Source: Mycolicibacterium mageritense (GTDB lineage: Bacteria > Actinomycetota > Actinomycetes > Mycobacteriales > Mycobacteriaceae). Taken from it: 64,000 bases of DNA. Below the pieces are notes generated by a model. That model did not search any database. It was not told the DNA's origin and saw nothing but the letters and a program-made list of their open reading frames with translations. Shown piece by piece: positions 39,657 through 48,114 of the stretch; positions within the stretch are counted from its first letter, which is position 1, and each line of letters starts with the position of its first letter. Made by a program: the position numbers and the translations under genes. The DNA lies in the NCBI RefSeq assembly GCF_010727475.1, contig NZ_AP022567.1, forward strand, positions 4,898,001-4,962,000, given 5' to 3'.

Positions 39657-42053
39657 TCACAGCACAGGGCCCTCCAGCACACCGCGCGCGAGGAGGTCGT
39701 CGATCTCCGCGTCGCCGAGGTGCAGCAGTTCTGCGGCGATCTCACGGGTCTGCTCGCCCAGCAGCGGCGCCTGTCCGAGCGGCGGGTCGGCGATGCGCTC
39801 GGAATGGATCTGGACGTTCTCCATGACGAACGGTTCCCGGCTGTACGGGTGCAGCTCCTCCCGGAAGGCACGCCGCTGGACGTAGTAGTCCCAGGCCGGC
39901 ACCTCGGCCGCATGGAAGGCCGCACCGGCGGGCACACCTGCACGCTGCAGCAGATCCATGGCGGCGGTCGCGTCGTGCCGGGATGTCCAGGCCGCCACGG
40001 CCGCGTCGACGCGGGCGCGGTCCCGGTCCCGTCCGGCACGGTTTGCGAGTGCCGGATCGGCAGCCAGATCGGCACGGTCGATCGCCTTGCACAACGCGCT
40101 CCAGTCGACATCGTTCCGCACGGTGACCGCAAGCCAGTTGTCCTCACCGGCGGCGGGAAACAGACCCCACGGCGCGTCGTGAGCAGGATCGTCCGATGCG
40201 CTGTGGCCGCGTCGCACCAGCACCTCTGCGGCGATCTCCGCGGCGAGGTGGCTCAGCATGACCTCCGACTGGGCGACGCTCACCGATCCACCCGTTGCGG
40301 TGCGTTCACGGCGCAGCAGCAACGTCAGCGCAGCGAGCGCGCCGACTCGCGCGCACACATGGTCGGGATACACGGTGACGGTGTCGCAGAAGGTGTCCTG
40401 GGGCGAGCGAAGCGACGGGGAAGGGTTTGCGTCGCCCGGGTAGACCCACAGGTCGGTGAACCCCGCGGCGGCGCGCACCAGCGGGCCGTATCCGAGCCGC
40501 TTCGCCCACGGGCCCGTGGGGCCGAACGCGGAGCTGTCGACGACGACGATGCCCGGGTTGACGGCCCGCAATGTCCGGTAGTCCATGCCAAGCGTCTCGG
40601 CCACGCCCGGTTTGAAATTGGTGAGCACCACGTCGGAGGCCGCCACCAGACGGTGTGCCAGCGCCCGGCCCTCGGCCGAACGCAGGTCGATCCCGATCGA
40701 GCGCTTGTTGCGGTGCCCGGCGGCGAAACCCTGCGTCATCGTCGCCAGATTGCCGCGCAAACCGTCGGGAAACGCCGAGTTCTCGATCTTGACGACGTCG
40801 GCGCCGAGATCCCCGAAAAGCCGGCCCGTGTCGCTGCCGACCACGATCACGCCGAGGTCGATCACCCGGATCCCGTCCAGTGGCAGCCCCGTCTCGCGGC
40901 GCGTGCGATCGGCGAGAGTCGGCGCCCCGGTGAACCCGGAGACGACGCCTGCGGGTGCGTCGAGCGCGCTCGCCCGGTGGCCGTCGACCTCGGTGATGCC
41001 AACGGGGACAGGGGCATTCAGTCCTGGCGCCAGTTCGGTGTCCCGGAAGAAGCCGCGTTCCTTGACCTGCTGGGTGCCCAATGTCTCTGCCAATGTGAGC
41101 ACCGCAGCGGTCGGGACGCCGTGGCGCTGCCCCTCGCTCTCCAGTTCGGCGCGGGTCTTGTCGGCGCAGAACCGGCCCACCGCCGCGAGCAACGTCGGTG
41201 ATGCGAAGCGCTCGCGCAGACTGTCGTAACGAGGGTCGGCGAATTCCTCCGGGCGTCCCATCCACTCGAACATGCCGCGCCATTGCCGTTTGGCCAACAG
41301 GCAGATCCGGACATGGCCGTCCTTGCACGCGACGATCGGGTAACGCTGCCGTTCGGCATCCCAGTTGCGCCGCTGTTCGCTGATCGGCACACCGGCCGAG
41401 GCCGTGCCCGCGGTGCCGAACGGCGGGTCGAGGGTCTGCATGGCGCCGTCGAGAATCGAGAAGTCGATGAGATCGCCTTCGCCAGAACGCATCCGGTCGA
41501 GCAGCACACTGACCGTCATCACCGCGGCCTGCGCGGCGGCGACGTGGTACGGCAGCTGCGGGGCCGGAGGCACCAGGGGTACCCGGCCCGGAATGCCCGA
41601 GCGGGACAGCTCACTGGTCAACGCGTGCAGCACGGGCGTCGTGGCCTGCCACGTGCTGTAGTCGGTGTCCCGCCCGAAATCGCTGATCGACAGGATCACC
41701 AGCGTGGGGTGGGCGGCCCGGATATCGTGCACAGCCAGCGCCGTTTCCGCCGCGGAGCCGGGACGGGTGTTCTCGATCAGGATGTCGGCGTCGGCGAGCA
41801 GCGCGGCCCACTGCGCTGCCCCGGTCCGCGTCGACGCATCGACATCGGCGGTGGGTATGCCGTGCCGGTCGATCATCGTGGCGACCGGCACGCCGTCGAT
41901 GTGCGGTCCGACGGTGTCGGCGCCGGTCACGCCCGAAAGCCGCACCTGCGTGACACCGGCTCCCAGATCGGCCAGCAGCCGGCCGACCGCGGTCATCGGC
42001 CCGCAGGTCAGGTCGAGAACCGTCACACCGGACAGTGGCGGGTCATAGCTCAC
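39657..42053 (-). CDS. Tandem-domain CaiB/BaiF family (class III) CoA transferase
   Basis: 798 residues, about twice the usual ~400. The first copy (1-~390) begins GVTVLDLTCGPMTAVGRLLADLGAGV and includes DFSILDGAM, where the catalytic Asp is expected. The second (from ~400) begins GIRVIDLGVIVVGSDTGRLFGDLGADVVKIE and has LVAASDVVLTNFKPGVAETLG. A single-chain double domain replaces the usual interlocked homodimer and may carry one active and one structural half. The family moves CoA between acids, here probably activating an organic acid for the two acyl-CoA dehydrogenases upstream (2-base gap to the first). The substrate is unknown. Confidence 0.87.
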   Translation of the reverse strand: MSYDPPLSGVTVLDLTCGPMTAVGRLLADLGAGVTQVRLSGVTGADTVGPHIDGVPVATMIDRHGIPTADVDASTRTGAAQWAALLADADILIENTRPGSAAETALAVHDIRAAHPTLVILSISDFGRDTDYSTWQATTPVLHALTSELSRSGIPGRVPLVPPAPQLPYHVAAAQAAVMTVSVLLDRMRSGEGDLIDFSILDGAMQTLDPPFGTAGTASAGVPISEQRRNWDAERQRYPIVACKDGHVRICLLAKRQWRGMFEWMGRPEEFADPRYDSLRERFASPTLLAAVGRFCADKTRAELESEGQRHGVPTAAVLTLAETLGTQQVKERGFFRDTELAPGLNAPVPVGITEVDGHRASALDAPAGVVSGFTGAPTLADRTRRETGLPLDGIRVIDLGVIVVGSDTGRLFGDLGADVVKIENSAFPDGLRGNLATMTQGFAAGHRNKRSIGIDLRSAEGRALAHRLVAASDVVLTNFKPGVAETLGMDYRTLRAVNPGIVVVDSSAFGPTGPWAKRLGYGPLVRAAAGFTDLWVYPGDANPSPSLRSPQDTFCDTVTVYPDHVCARVGALAALTLLLRRERTATGGSVSVAQSEVMLSHLAAEIAAEVLVRRGHSASDDPAHDAPWGLFPAAGEDNWLAVTVRNDVDWSALCKAIDRADLAADPALANRAGRDRDRARVDAAVAAWTSRHDATAAMDLLQRAGVPAGAAFHAAEVPAWDYYVQRRAFREELHPYSREPFVMENVQIHSERIADPPLGQAPLLGEQTREIAAELLHLGDAEIDDLLARGVLEGPVL

Positions 42054-42055
42054 GG

Positions 42056-43234
42056 TCAGCTCCGGCGGGCCTGACGGAACGGGATGTCCCGGTCCACTTC
42101 AGGTTCCTTGGGCAGACCCAGCACGCGTTCGCCGATGATGTTGCGCTGGATCTGATCGGTGCCCCCGCCGATCGAGGTGAAGAACGCGTTGAGCGTCAGG
42201 AAGTTGATGTCGTCGGCCTCGGGGTGGTCGGCTCCGGCCAGAAGCGCCTCCGCACCGATGATCTCGGTCTTGAGCCGGGCCTCGGAATGCAGGATGCGCG
42301 ACATCGCGAGCTTGCCCAGCGACATGATCGGCGTCGAGGTTCCCTGCGCGGCCGCGGCTTTCGCGCGGGCATTGTTGAGTGCGTTGAGCTCCCGCAGCGC
42401 CAGGACGTCCGCGAGCTCGCGGCGTACCACTGGATCGTCCAGTCGGCCGTGCTCGCGGGCCAGGCCGATCAGGTCGTCGGCGCGCGTGCGGTTGCGCGAC
42501 GCCCGGCCGGTGTCACCCATGATCGACCGCTCGTAGGCAAGCGCGGTCTGCAGTACCCGCCAGCCGTTGCCCTCGCCGCCGAGCAGATACGCGTCGGGCA
42601 CCGTCGCGTCGGTGATGACGACCTCGTTGAAGTGCGACTCGCCGGTGATCTGGACCAGCGGTCGGACCTCGATGCCAGGTTGTCTCATGGGAATGACGAA
42701 GAAGCTGAGGCCTTTGTGTTTCGGGGCATCCCAATCGGTCCGGGCGATCAGCAGGGCGTACTCGGAGGTCTTGGCCCCCGAGGTCCAGACCTTCTGACCG
42801 TTGACCACCCAGCGGTCACCGTCGCGGACGGCCGTGGTGCGTACCGCTGCCAGGTCGGAGCCGGCCCCGGGTTCGCTGTAGAGCAGGCAGGTGCGGACGC
42901 GCTCGGTCAGGAAGTCGCGCAGCAGATCGCTCTTGAGGGTTTCGGTACCGAACTTGAGCGCGGTGTTGGCCGGAATGCTGTACTTGTCCTGGCGCGCGCC
43001 GGGTGCCTTGACAGCCTTGAACTCCTGCTCGATGACCGCGGCGAGTTCGTTCGGATACTCGCGGCCGAACCATCGTGCGGGATAGGTCGGCACTGCGTAC
43101 CCGGCGTCGAGCACTTTTTCGAGCCAGGCGATGCGTTCCGGTGAGCTCACCCACGGGTCGGTCGCCTTCGGTAATCCGGTCCAGTGTTCGGCCAGCCAGT
43201 CGCGGACCTCGGTGCGCAATTCGTCTGCGGTCAT
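42056..43234 (-). CDS. Acyl-CoA dehydrogenase, large type (ACAD 1 of pair)
   Basis: 392 residues, full length for the family. FAD-binding segments CLLYSEPGAGSDLAAVRTTAVRDGDRWVVNGQKVWTSGA and the C-terminal GGGTDQIQRNIIGERVLGLP are clear. The ATG 43234 lies one base before the stop region of the second dehydrogenase gene. Adjacent ACAD genes of different length often form heterotetramers in mycobacterial steroid side-chain oxidation (FadE28-FadE29 type); a similar heteromer is likely here. It should introduce a 2,3-double bond into an acyl-CoA. Confidence 0.87.
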   Translation of the reverse strand: MTADELRTEVRDWLAEHWTGLPKATDPWVSSPERIAWLEKVLDAGYAVPTYPARWFGREYPNELAAVIEQEFKAVKAPGARQDKYSIPANTALKFGTETLKSDLLRDFLTERVRTCLLYSEPGAGSDLAAVRTTAVRDGDRWVVNGQKVWTSGAKTSEYALLIARTDWDAPKHKGLSFFVIPMRQPGIEVRPLVQITGESHFNEVVITDATVPDAYLLGGEGNGWRVLQTALAYERSIMGDTGRASRNRTRADDLIGLAREHGRLDDPVVRRELADVLALRELNALNNARAKAAAAQGTSTPIMSLGKLAMSRILHSEARLKTEIIGAEALLAGADHPEADDINFLTLNAFFTSIGGGTDQIQRNIIGERVLGLPKEPEVDRDIPFRQARRS

Positions 43235-43235
43235 G

Positions 43236-44339
43236 TCAGGCGCCTTTCGATTCGAGGTAGCGTTCGCGGTGGCGGTCCGGCCCACCCAGCAGGGGCACGC
43301 CCGTGCGTGCCCGGCGCAGGAAGAGATGTGCCGGGTGCTCCCAGGTGAATCCGATGCCGCCGTGCATCTGGATGGCGGCCATCGCCGTGGCGTGAAACGC
43401 CTCTGCACACGTGAAGCCGGCGAGGGCGATTGCGCCGCCGGCATTGTCCCGGTCGGCCGCATACCGGGCCGCGGCGTGCTGCGCGGCCGAGGTCGCGGAT
43501 TCCACTTCCAGCAGCAGGTCGGCGGCCATGTGCTTGAGCGCCTGAAAGCTGCCGATCTGCCTGCCGAATTGCACCCGCGTCTTGAGGTATTCGACCGTGA
43601 TGTCGAAGATGCGGCGCGCCCCGCCCGCCTGCTCGCCTGCCAGTGCGATCACCGCGAGGTCGAGTGCGTCCTGCAGCGCCGCCCAGCCCGCGGTGCCGAG
43701 GCGCTGCGCGGGCGTGTCGGCGAACGTGAACACCGACAGCCGTACCGTCGGGTCGAAAACTGTTGCAGCCGTTCGGGTGAACCCGGTGGCGTCGGCGCGG
43801 ACCTCGAACAGGCCGACACCGTCGGCGGTGCGGGCGGCCACCAGGATCACGTCGGCGACCTGCCCGCCGAGCACGTAGTGCGCCGATCCGCTGAGCGTTC
43901 CGTCCGCATTCGCCGCGACGTCGACGCCGTCGGGCGTCCAGGTGCCGCGGCGCCCGGTGAGTGCGACCGTGCCGATGGCGGTGCCGTCGGCCAGGCCGGG
44001 CAGCAGTCGTTGCTTGTCCTGCGGTGTGCCTGCCGCCTGGATCGCGGCGACCGCGAGCACGGCGCTGGCCAGGAACGGCGCGGGCAAAAGCGCCGCGCCG
44101 GTCTCCTCGGCCACGGCCTCGAGCTCGGGCGCACCGAGGCCCACGCCGCCGAATTCGCTCTCGACGAGCAGGCCGGTCACGCCCTGCGCGGCGAGTTTGG
44201 CCCACAGTTCGCGGTCGAACCCGTCGTCACCCGCCATGACCCGGCGCACGTCCTGCTCGGTGCATTCGTCCGTCAGCAGGTCGCGGACCGCGGCCTGCAA
44301 TTCCGCCCGTTCGGCGAGGCTGATCGTCATGACGTCCAT
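43236..44339 (-). CDS. Acyl-CoA dehydrogenase, shorter subunit (ACAD 2 of pair)
   Basis: 367 residues from ATG 44339 (ATG 44330, three codons in, is equally possible). The N-terminal domain has LLVESEFGGVGLG. The middle is less conserved than in ACAD 1, and the C-terminal domain shows KTRVQFGRQIGSFQALKHMAADLLLEVE and AIQMHGGIGFTWEHPAHLFLRRA, typical of the FadE29/ChsE2-like half. This arrangement suggests a heteromeric enzyme with ACAD 1. It is divergent from the thiolase-like gene, with 125 bases between. Confidence 0.85.
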   Translation of the reverse strand: MDVMTISLAERAELQAAVRDLLTDECTEQDVRRVMAGDDGFDRELWAKLAAQGVTGLLVESEFGGVGLGAPELEAVAEETGAALLPAPFLASAVLAVAAIQAAGTPQDKQRLLPGLADGTAIGTVALTGRRGTWTPDGVDVAANADGTLSGSAHYVLGGQVADVILVAARTADGVGLFEVRADATGFTRTAATVFDPTVRLSVFTFADTPAQRLGTAGWAALQDALDLAVIALAGEQAGGARRIFDITVEYLKTRVQFGRQIGSFQALKHMAADLLLEVESATSAAQHAAARYAADRDNAGGAIALAGFTCAEAFHATAMAAIQMHGGIGFTWEHPAHLFLRRARTGVPLLGGPDRHRERYLESKGA

Positions 44340-44389
44340 GCAACGTGGTCGGCGGCGTGGTGTAAATCACGGATTGGCACACCGACAGG

Positions 44390-44404
44390 TTTCCATTCGG
44401 GAAA
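44390..44404. promoter_or_regulatory. Short dyad in the ACAD/thiolase divergent promoter region
   Basis: TTTCC-ATTCG-GGAAA forms a 5-base perfect dyad between the divergent starts at 44339 and 44465. A GTAAA (44362) / TTTAC (44428) pair flanks it. Weak evidence alone; it is the best candidate operator for the LysR or another regulator of this cluster. Confidence 0.3.
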
Positions 44405-44464
44405 TGCCCCGGTGTCTCGGTCGGTCGTTTACAGCCGCCGGCCGGGACCGCGAAAGTGGATGCC

Positions 44465-45631
44465 ATGACCCACAACGCGGCGGCGATCGCCGGACTCGGC
44501 ATCACCGAACAGGGCAAGGTCTACGGCCGCACCGCTCGGCAGTTCGCCGCCAAGGCCGTCCGGCTCGCCGCGGCCGACGCCGGGCTCGAGTTGTCCGACA
44601 TCGACGGCCTGATCGTGTCCGGCGGGATCAGGTCGGGTGTCGGGATCGACCTGCAGGGCGCCCTCGGCCTGGTCGATCTCAAACTGCTGACGGCGATGCA
44701 GGGGTTCGGCTCGACCGCGGCACAAATGGTGCAGTACGCGTCGATGGCCGTGCAGTCGGGCATGGTCGACACGGTTGCCGTGGTGTGGGCGGACGATCCG
44801 CTCAAAGAATCGTCGAGTGCTTCCGCGGCATACACCGCAGCGCGGTCCGTCCCGCGTGGCTGGGGCGGCATCACCGCGTCCAACGGAATCACGTCGCCCA
44901 ACGTCATGTACGCGTTGGCGGCGCGACGGCACATGAAGAAGTACGGCACCACGTCCGACCAGTTGGGGCATATCGCGGTCGCGCAACGTGATTGGGCACA
45001 GCTCAACCCGATCGCCCAGTTCCACGGCACCCCGCTGACGCTGGCGGAGTACCACGCCAGCCGCTACATCGCCGAACCGTTCCACCTCTACGACTGCTGT
45101 CTGGTCAGCAATGGTGGTGTGGCCATCATCGTGACGTCGTTGGAGCGCGCGCGGACCCTGCGGCAGCCGCCCGTGCGCGTGCTGGGCTGGGCGCAGGCGC
45201 ACCCGGGCCGCACGGGTATCCGTAACGACGACTTCGGGCTCGTCAGTGGTGCAGCCGAATCCGGTCCGCGGGCCCTGAAGATGGCGGGCACGACCCTCGA
45301 CGAGGTCGGGGTCGCGCAGATCTACGACTGCTACACGTTCACCGCGCTGCTGACCCTGGAGGACTACGGCTTCTTCCCGAAAGGTGAAGGGGGACCGGGC
45401 GTCGCCGAGCCCGGCATGATCGGGCCGAACGGCAGGATCAAGTTCAACACCGGCGGCGGTGAGCTCAGCGCGTTCTACATGTGGGGCATGACGCCGTTGC
45501 ACGAAGCGGTGGTGCAGGCCCGCGGCCAGGGAGGTGCGCGCCAGGTCGCCGACCATGACCGGGTACTGGTCTCCGGCAACGGCGGCATTCTCGACTTCCA
45601 TTCGACGCTGGTCCTCGGTACCGACAACTAG
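44465..45631 (+). CDS. Thiolase-fold lipid-transfer protein (Ltp2-like aldolase candidate)
   Basis: 388 residues from ATG 44465 (GTG 44456 also in frame). It has the thiolase-like fold of SCP2/Ltp proteins. The nucleophilic Cys region of real thiolases is replaced by SSSASAAYTAA, so it is not a normal thiolase. AQIYDCYTFTALLTLEDYGFF strongly resembles Ltp2, which performs a retro-aldol cleavage of steroid side-chain CoA thioesters and uses Tyr residues. Ltp2 works only with a DUF35 partner, and the next gene is a DUF35-type protein 10 bases downstream. A C-C cleaving aldolase role in this cluster is inferred. Confidence 0.8.
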   Translation: MTHNAAAIAGLGITEQGKVYGRTARQFAAKAVRLAAADAGLELSDIDGLIVSGGIRSGVGIDLQGALGLVDLKLLTAMQGFGSTAAQMVQYASMAVQSGMVDTVAVVWADDPLKESSSASAAYTAARSVPRGWGGITASNGITSPNVMYALAARRHMKKYGTTSDQLGHIAVAQRDWAQLNPIAQFHGTPLTLAEYHASRYIAEPFHLYDCCLVSNGGVAIIVTSLERARTLRQPPVRVLGWAQAHPGRTGIRNDDFGLVSGAAESGPRALKMAGTTLDEVGVAQIYDCYTFTALLTLEDYGFFPKGEGGPGVAEPGMIGPNGRIKFNTGGGELSAFYMWGMTPLHEAVVQARGQGGARQVADHDRVLVSGNGGILDFHSTLVLGTDN

Positions 45632-45641
45632 GAGAATCCTG

Positions 45642-46025
45642 ATGCCTGCGTTTGCGATTCAGCGTGATGCCGCGACAGCCGAATTCCTCGACGGCACCAA
45701 ACGTGGGGAGTTCCTGATCGTCAAGGACACCCGAACCGGCGAGATGCTCTCGCCGCAGTTCGACGTGTCGGTCGATCCGCAGCGCTACGTTCGGGTGCCT
45801 GCGGCCGGCACCGGGACCGTCGTGAGTTGGTCGGTCGTCCACCAGCGTGGTGGCGGCCGGTTGCCGGTCGGCATCGTCGAACTCGACGAGGGCCCGTGGT
45901 GGTGGACGTCGTTCCTGGATGCCGACGTGAACGCCGATCTGTTCGGGGTGCGGGTCACGGTCGCCTACGAGGTGCTGGGCGACGGTGACACTGCCGAGGC
46001 CATCCCGTATTTCCGGGTGCAGTGA
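45642..46025 (+). CDS. DUF35-type OB-fold protein lacking the zinc ribbon
   Basis: 127 residues. The OB-fold segment (AAGTGTVVSWSVVHQR..., LPVGIVELDEGPWWWTSFLDAD, VRVTVAYEVLGDG) matches ChsH2-type DUF35 domains. The usual four-Cys zinc ribbon before it is absent; the protein has no Cys at all, its place being held by LIVKDTRTGEMLSPQF. DUF35 partners activate thiolase-like Ltp proteins. It lies immediately after the Ltp2-like gene with a GGAGAAT site before ATG 45642. It ends just before pcaC on the opposite strand. Confidence 0.78.
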   Translation: MPAFAIQRDAATAEFLDGTKRGEFLIVKDTRTGEMLSPQFDVSVDPQRYVRVPAAGTGTVVSWSVVHQRGGGRLPVGIVELDEGPWWWTSFLDADVNADLFGVRVTVAYEVLGDGDTAEAIPYFRVQ

Positions 46026-46029
46026 CCGA

Positions 46030-46386
46030 CTATTCGGCCAGCACCTGCGCCGCGATGCGGAACGCGGTGTTGGCGTCGGGCACGCCGCAGTAGATCGCGT
46101 TCTGCAGGATCACTTCCTTGATCTCGTCGACGGTCAGCCCGTTGCGCAGCGCGGCCCGCACGTGCATCGCGAATTCGTCGTGGTGGCCGCGCGCGATCAT
46201 CGCGGTCAGGGTGATCATCGAGCGCGACCGCCGATCCAGGCCGGGCCTGGTCCAGATCTCGCCCCAGGCGTAACGCGTGATCAGTTCCTGGAAGTCGGCG
46301 GTGAAATCCGTGGTCGCCGCGATCGCACGATCCACGTGCTCGTCACCGAGCACCTCGCGGCGCACAGCCATCCCGGGGTCGGTCAT
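46030..46386 (-). CDS. pcaC: 4-carboxymuconolactone decarboxylase
   Basis: 118 residues of the AhpD-like all-helical family. YAWGEIWTRPGLDRRSRSMITLTAMIARG and the C-terminal EIKEVILQNAIYCGVPDANTAFRIA are the PcaC signatures. It removes CO2 from gamma-carboxymuconolactone to give beta-ketoadipate enol-lactone in the protocatechuate branch. ATG 46386 overlaps the pcaB stop as ATGA. In many related genomes the product is fused with PcaD (PcaL); here it is free-standing. Confidence 0.92.
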   Translation of the reverse strand: MTDPGMAVRREVLGDEHVDRAIAATTDFTADFQELITRYAWGEIWTRPGLDRRSRSMITLTAMIARGHHDEFAMHVRAALRNGLTVDEIKEVILQNAIYCGVPDANTAFRIAAQVLAE

Positions 46387-47576
46387 CGGGCCTCCTGATA
46401 TTCGTGCGCACGCCGCAGCGCTGAATCGATGAGATGACCTGCCGCACCGAGATAGCCGTCGTGAGACGTGCGGCCGGCAAGCTCGCGCATGACCTGCTGT
46501 TCGGCGAAGATCCCTTGCGCCGCGGCCAGGTTCGCGGCTGCTCTCGGGATGTCGACCCGCAGGCCCGCGAGCAGGTCGGTGGCCTGGGACGCGGCGATCA
46601 CGGTATGTCGCGTCAGGGTGCGTAGCGTCGCCCATTCGGCATGCCAGCCGCCGTCGGCGCGCTCGTCGACGCCGGCCGCGGACGCGCTGTGCAGCGCGGC
46701 GTTCAGGTGGGGCGCGGTCAATGCGTTGCGCCGCAGCAGAACCGACAACACCGGATTGTTCTTGTGCGGCATGGTCGACGACGCCCCGCCGGCACCTTCG
46801 GTGAATTCGCCGATCTCGGCGCGGCAACCGAGCGCGACGTCGTTCGCGATGTGCCCCCACGCGTCGCAGCAGGCCACCAGGGCGTCCGCGGTGCGCGTCA
46901 GTGGTGCGCGCGTGGTGTGCCATGGCGCGGCGGGCGCCAGGCCCAACGCCGAGGCGAGGGCGGCACTCAGGTGCACCGCGGCTTCCGGGGTTCCGGCAAG
47001 CTCGGTCGCCGCGGCCATGGATCCGGCTGCGCCGCCGCACTGCACCGCAAGCGCGGGCAGCGCATCGATCACATCGGCGGCATCGAGAACTGCGGTCAGC
47101 CAGTGCGCGACCTTGAACCCGACCGTGCCGGGCAATGCGGGTTGCGCGAGGGTGCGGGTGAGCATCGGTGTGTCGCGGTAGGTTTCGGCAAGTGTCATCA
47201 GCGTGCGCACCTGGGCCGTGAGGGCGGAGCGCACGGCGGTCAGTGCCGTGCGCAGGCACAGCATCAGGGCGGTGTCGATGACGTCCTGACTGGTCAGCCC
47301 GCGGTGCAGCCAGCACGCCGGATCGTCGCCTGCCCGCGAGCGCAGCAGCGCGACAAGGGCGGTCACCGGATTGCCGTCGCATTCGGCGGCCGTCGCGATC
47401 GCGTCACGGTCGGCAACGGACACCGTGAGTTCGGCGCGGGCACTCGCCGGTGCGATGCCTGCGTCGACGAGCACGGTGAGCCACGCAGTTTCGACGGACA
47501 CCATGGCGTCGAGAAACGCGGCGTCGGACATCACGTCGCCGGCGCGGTGGTCACCCGGCCAGAACAGGTCAGGCAT
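46383..47576 (-). CDS. pcaB: 3-carboxy-cis,cis-muconate cycloisomerase
   Basis: 397 residues of the fumarase/argininosuccinate lyase superfamily. The signature loop is SSTMPHKNNP (266-275). HRGLTSQDV (~91-99) carries another conserved motif. It cyclises beta-carboxymuconate to gamma-carboxymuconolactone. The ATG overlaps pcaG by 8 bases, and its stop overlaps pcaC, so pcaH-G-B-C are tightly coupled. Confidence 0.92.
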   Translation of the reverse strand: MPDLFWPGDHRAGDVMSDAAFLDAMVSVETAWLTVLVDAGIAPASARAELTVSVADRDAIATAAECDGNPVTALVALLRSRAGDDPACWLHRGLTSQDVIDTALMLCLRTALTAVRSALTAQVRTLMTLAETYRDTPMLTRTLAQPALPGTVGFKVAHWLTAVLDAADVIDALPALAVQCGGAAGSMAAATELAGTPEAAVHLSAALASALGLAPAAPWHTTRAPLTRTADALVACCDAWGHIANDVALGCRAEIGEFTEGAGGASSTMPHKNNPVLSVLLRRNALTAPHLNAALHSASAAGVDERADGGWHAEWATLRTLTRHTVIAASQATDLLAGLRVDIPRAAANLAAAQGIFAEQQVMRELAGRTSHDGYLGAAGHLIDSALRRAHEYQEAR

Positions 47577-48114
47577 GGCGCAGGAAGACCGTTTCGTCGT
47601 GCCCTTGCAGTCGGATGTCGAATCGCAGGCCGTGCGCCGCGGGCTTGGCGATCAGGGTGTGGCGGCGCTCGGCGGGAACCGAGGCGAGGAATCCGTCACC
47701 GTCGAGCCATGTGCCCGGCACATAGCAGCGGGTGAACAAGCGGTTGAGCAACCCGCGGCCGAACACCGTGACCGCGAAGAACGGTGCGCAGCCCGGTTCG
47801 GTGACGCCGGGGGTCACGGTCGTGAAGCTGTAACGGCCCGCGTCGTCGGTGCCCGTGCGACCGAAGCCGGTGAACGTCCATCCGTCGCGATGCAGTGAGC
47901 CCGGGTTTCTCGCGACGCGACCGTCGGCATCGGCCTGCCAGATCTCCAGCAGCACGTCGGGCACGGGTGTCCCCACGCCGTCGGTGACCTCTCCGTGCAG
48001 CCGGATCGCCCCCGGAAACCCGGGCGGCACAAGCTCATTGCTGCGGTCGAACGGCAAGGCGTAGCCGTAGAACGGCCCGATGGTCTGGCCGGGGGTGGCG
48101 GTCAGGATGGCCAT
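47569..48114 (-). CDS. pcaG: Protocatechuate 3,4-dioxygenase, alpha subunit
   Basis: 181 residues of the intradiol family. TPGQTIGPFYGYALPF at the start, the strand VPDVLLEIWQADADGR, and GFGRTGTDDAGRYSFTTVTPG are typical. The alpha subunit lacks the iron ligands but completes the active site of the (alpha-beta) protomer. The start overlaps the pcaH stop by one base (TGATG). It has the ATG at 48114. Confidence 0.92.
   Translation of the reverse strand: MAILTATPGQTIGPFYGYALPFDRSNELVPPGFPGAIRLHGEVTDGVGTPVPDVLLEIWQADADGRVARNPGSLHRDGWTFTGFGRTGTDDAGRYSFTTVTPGVTEPGCAPFFAVTVFGRGLLNRLFTRCYVPGTWLDGDGFLASVPAERRHTLIAKPAAHGLRFDIRLQGHDETVFLRHA

Noticed and set aside
44456..45631. Calling the 44465-45631 product an acetyl-CoA acetyltransferase
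   Set aside because: The nucleophilic Cys region of true thiolases is missing and the sequence resembles Ltp2 with a DUF35 neighbour.
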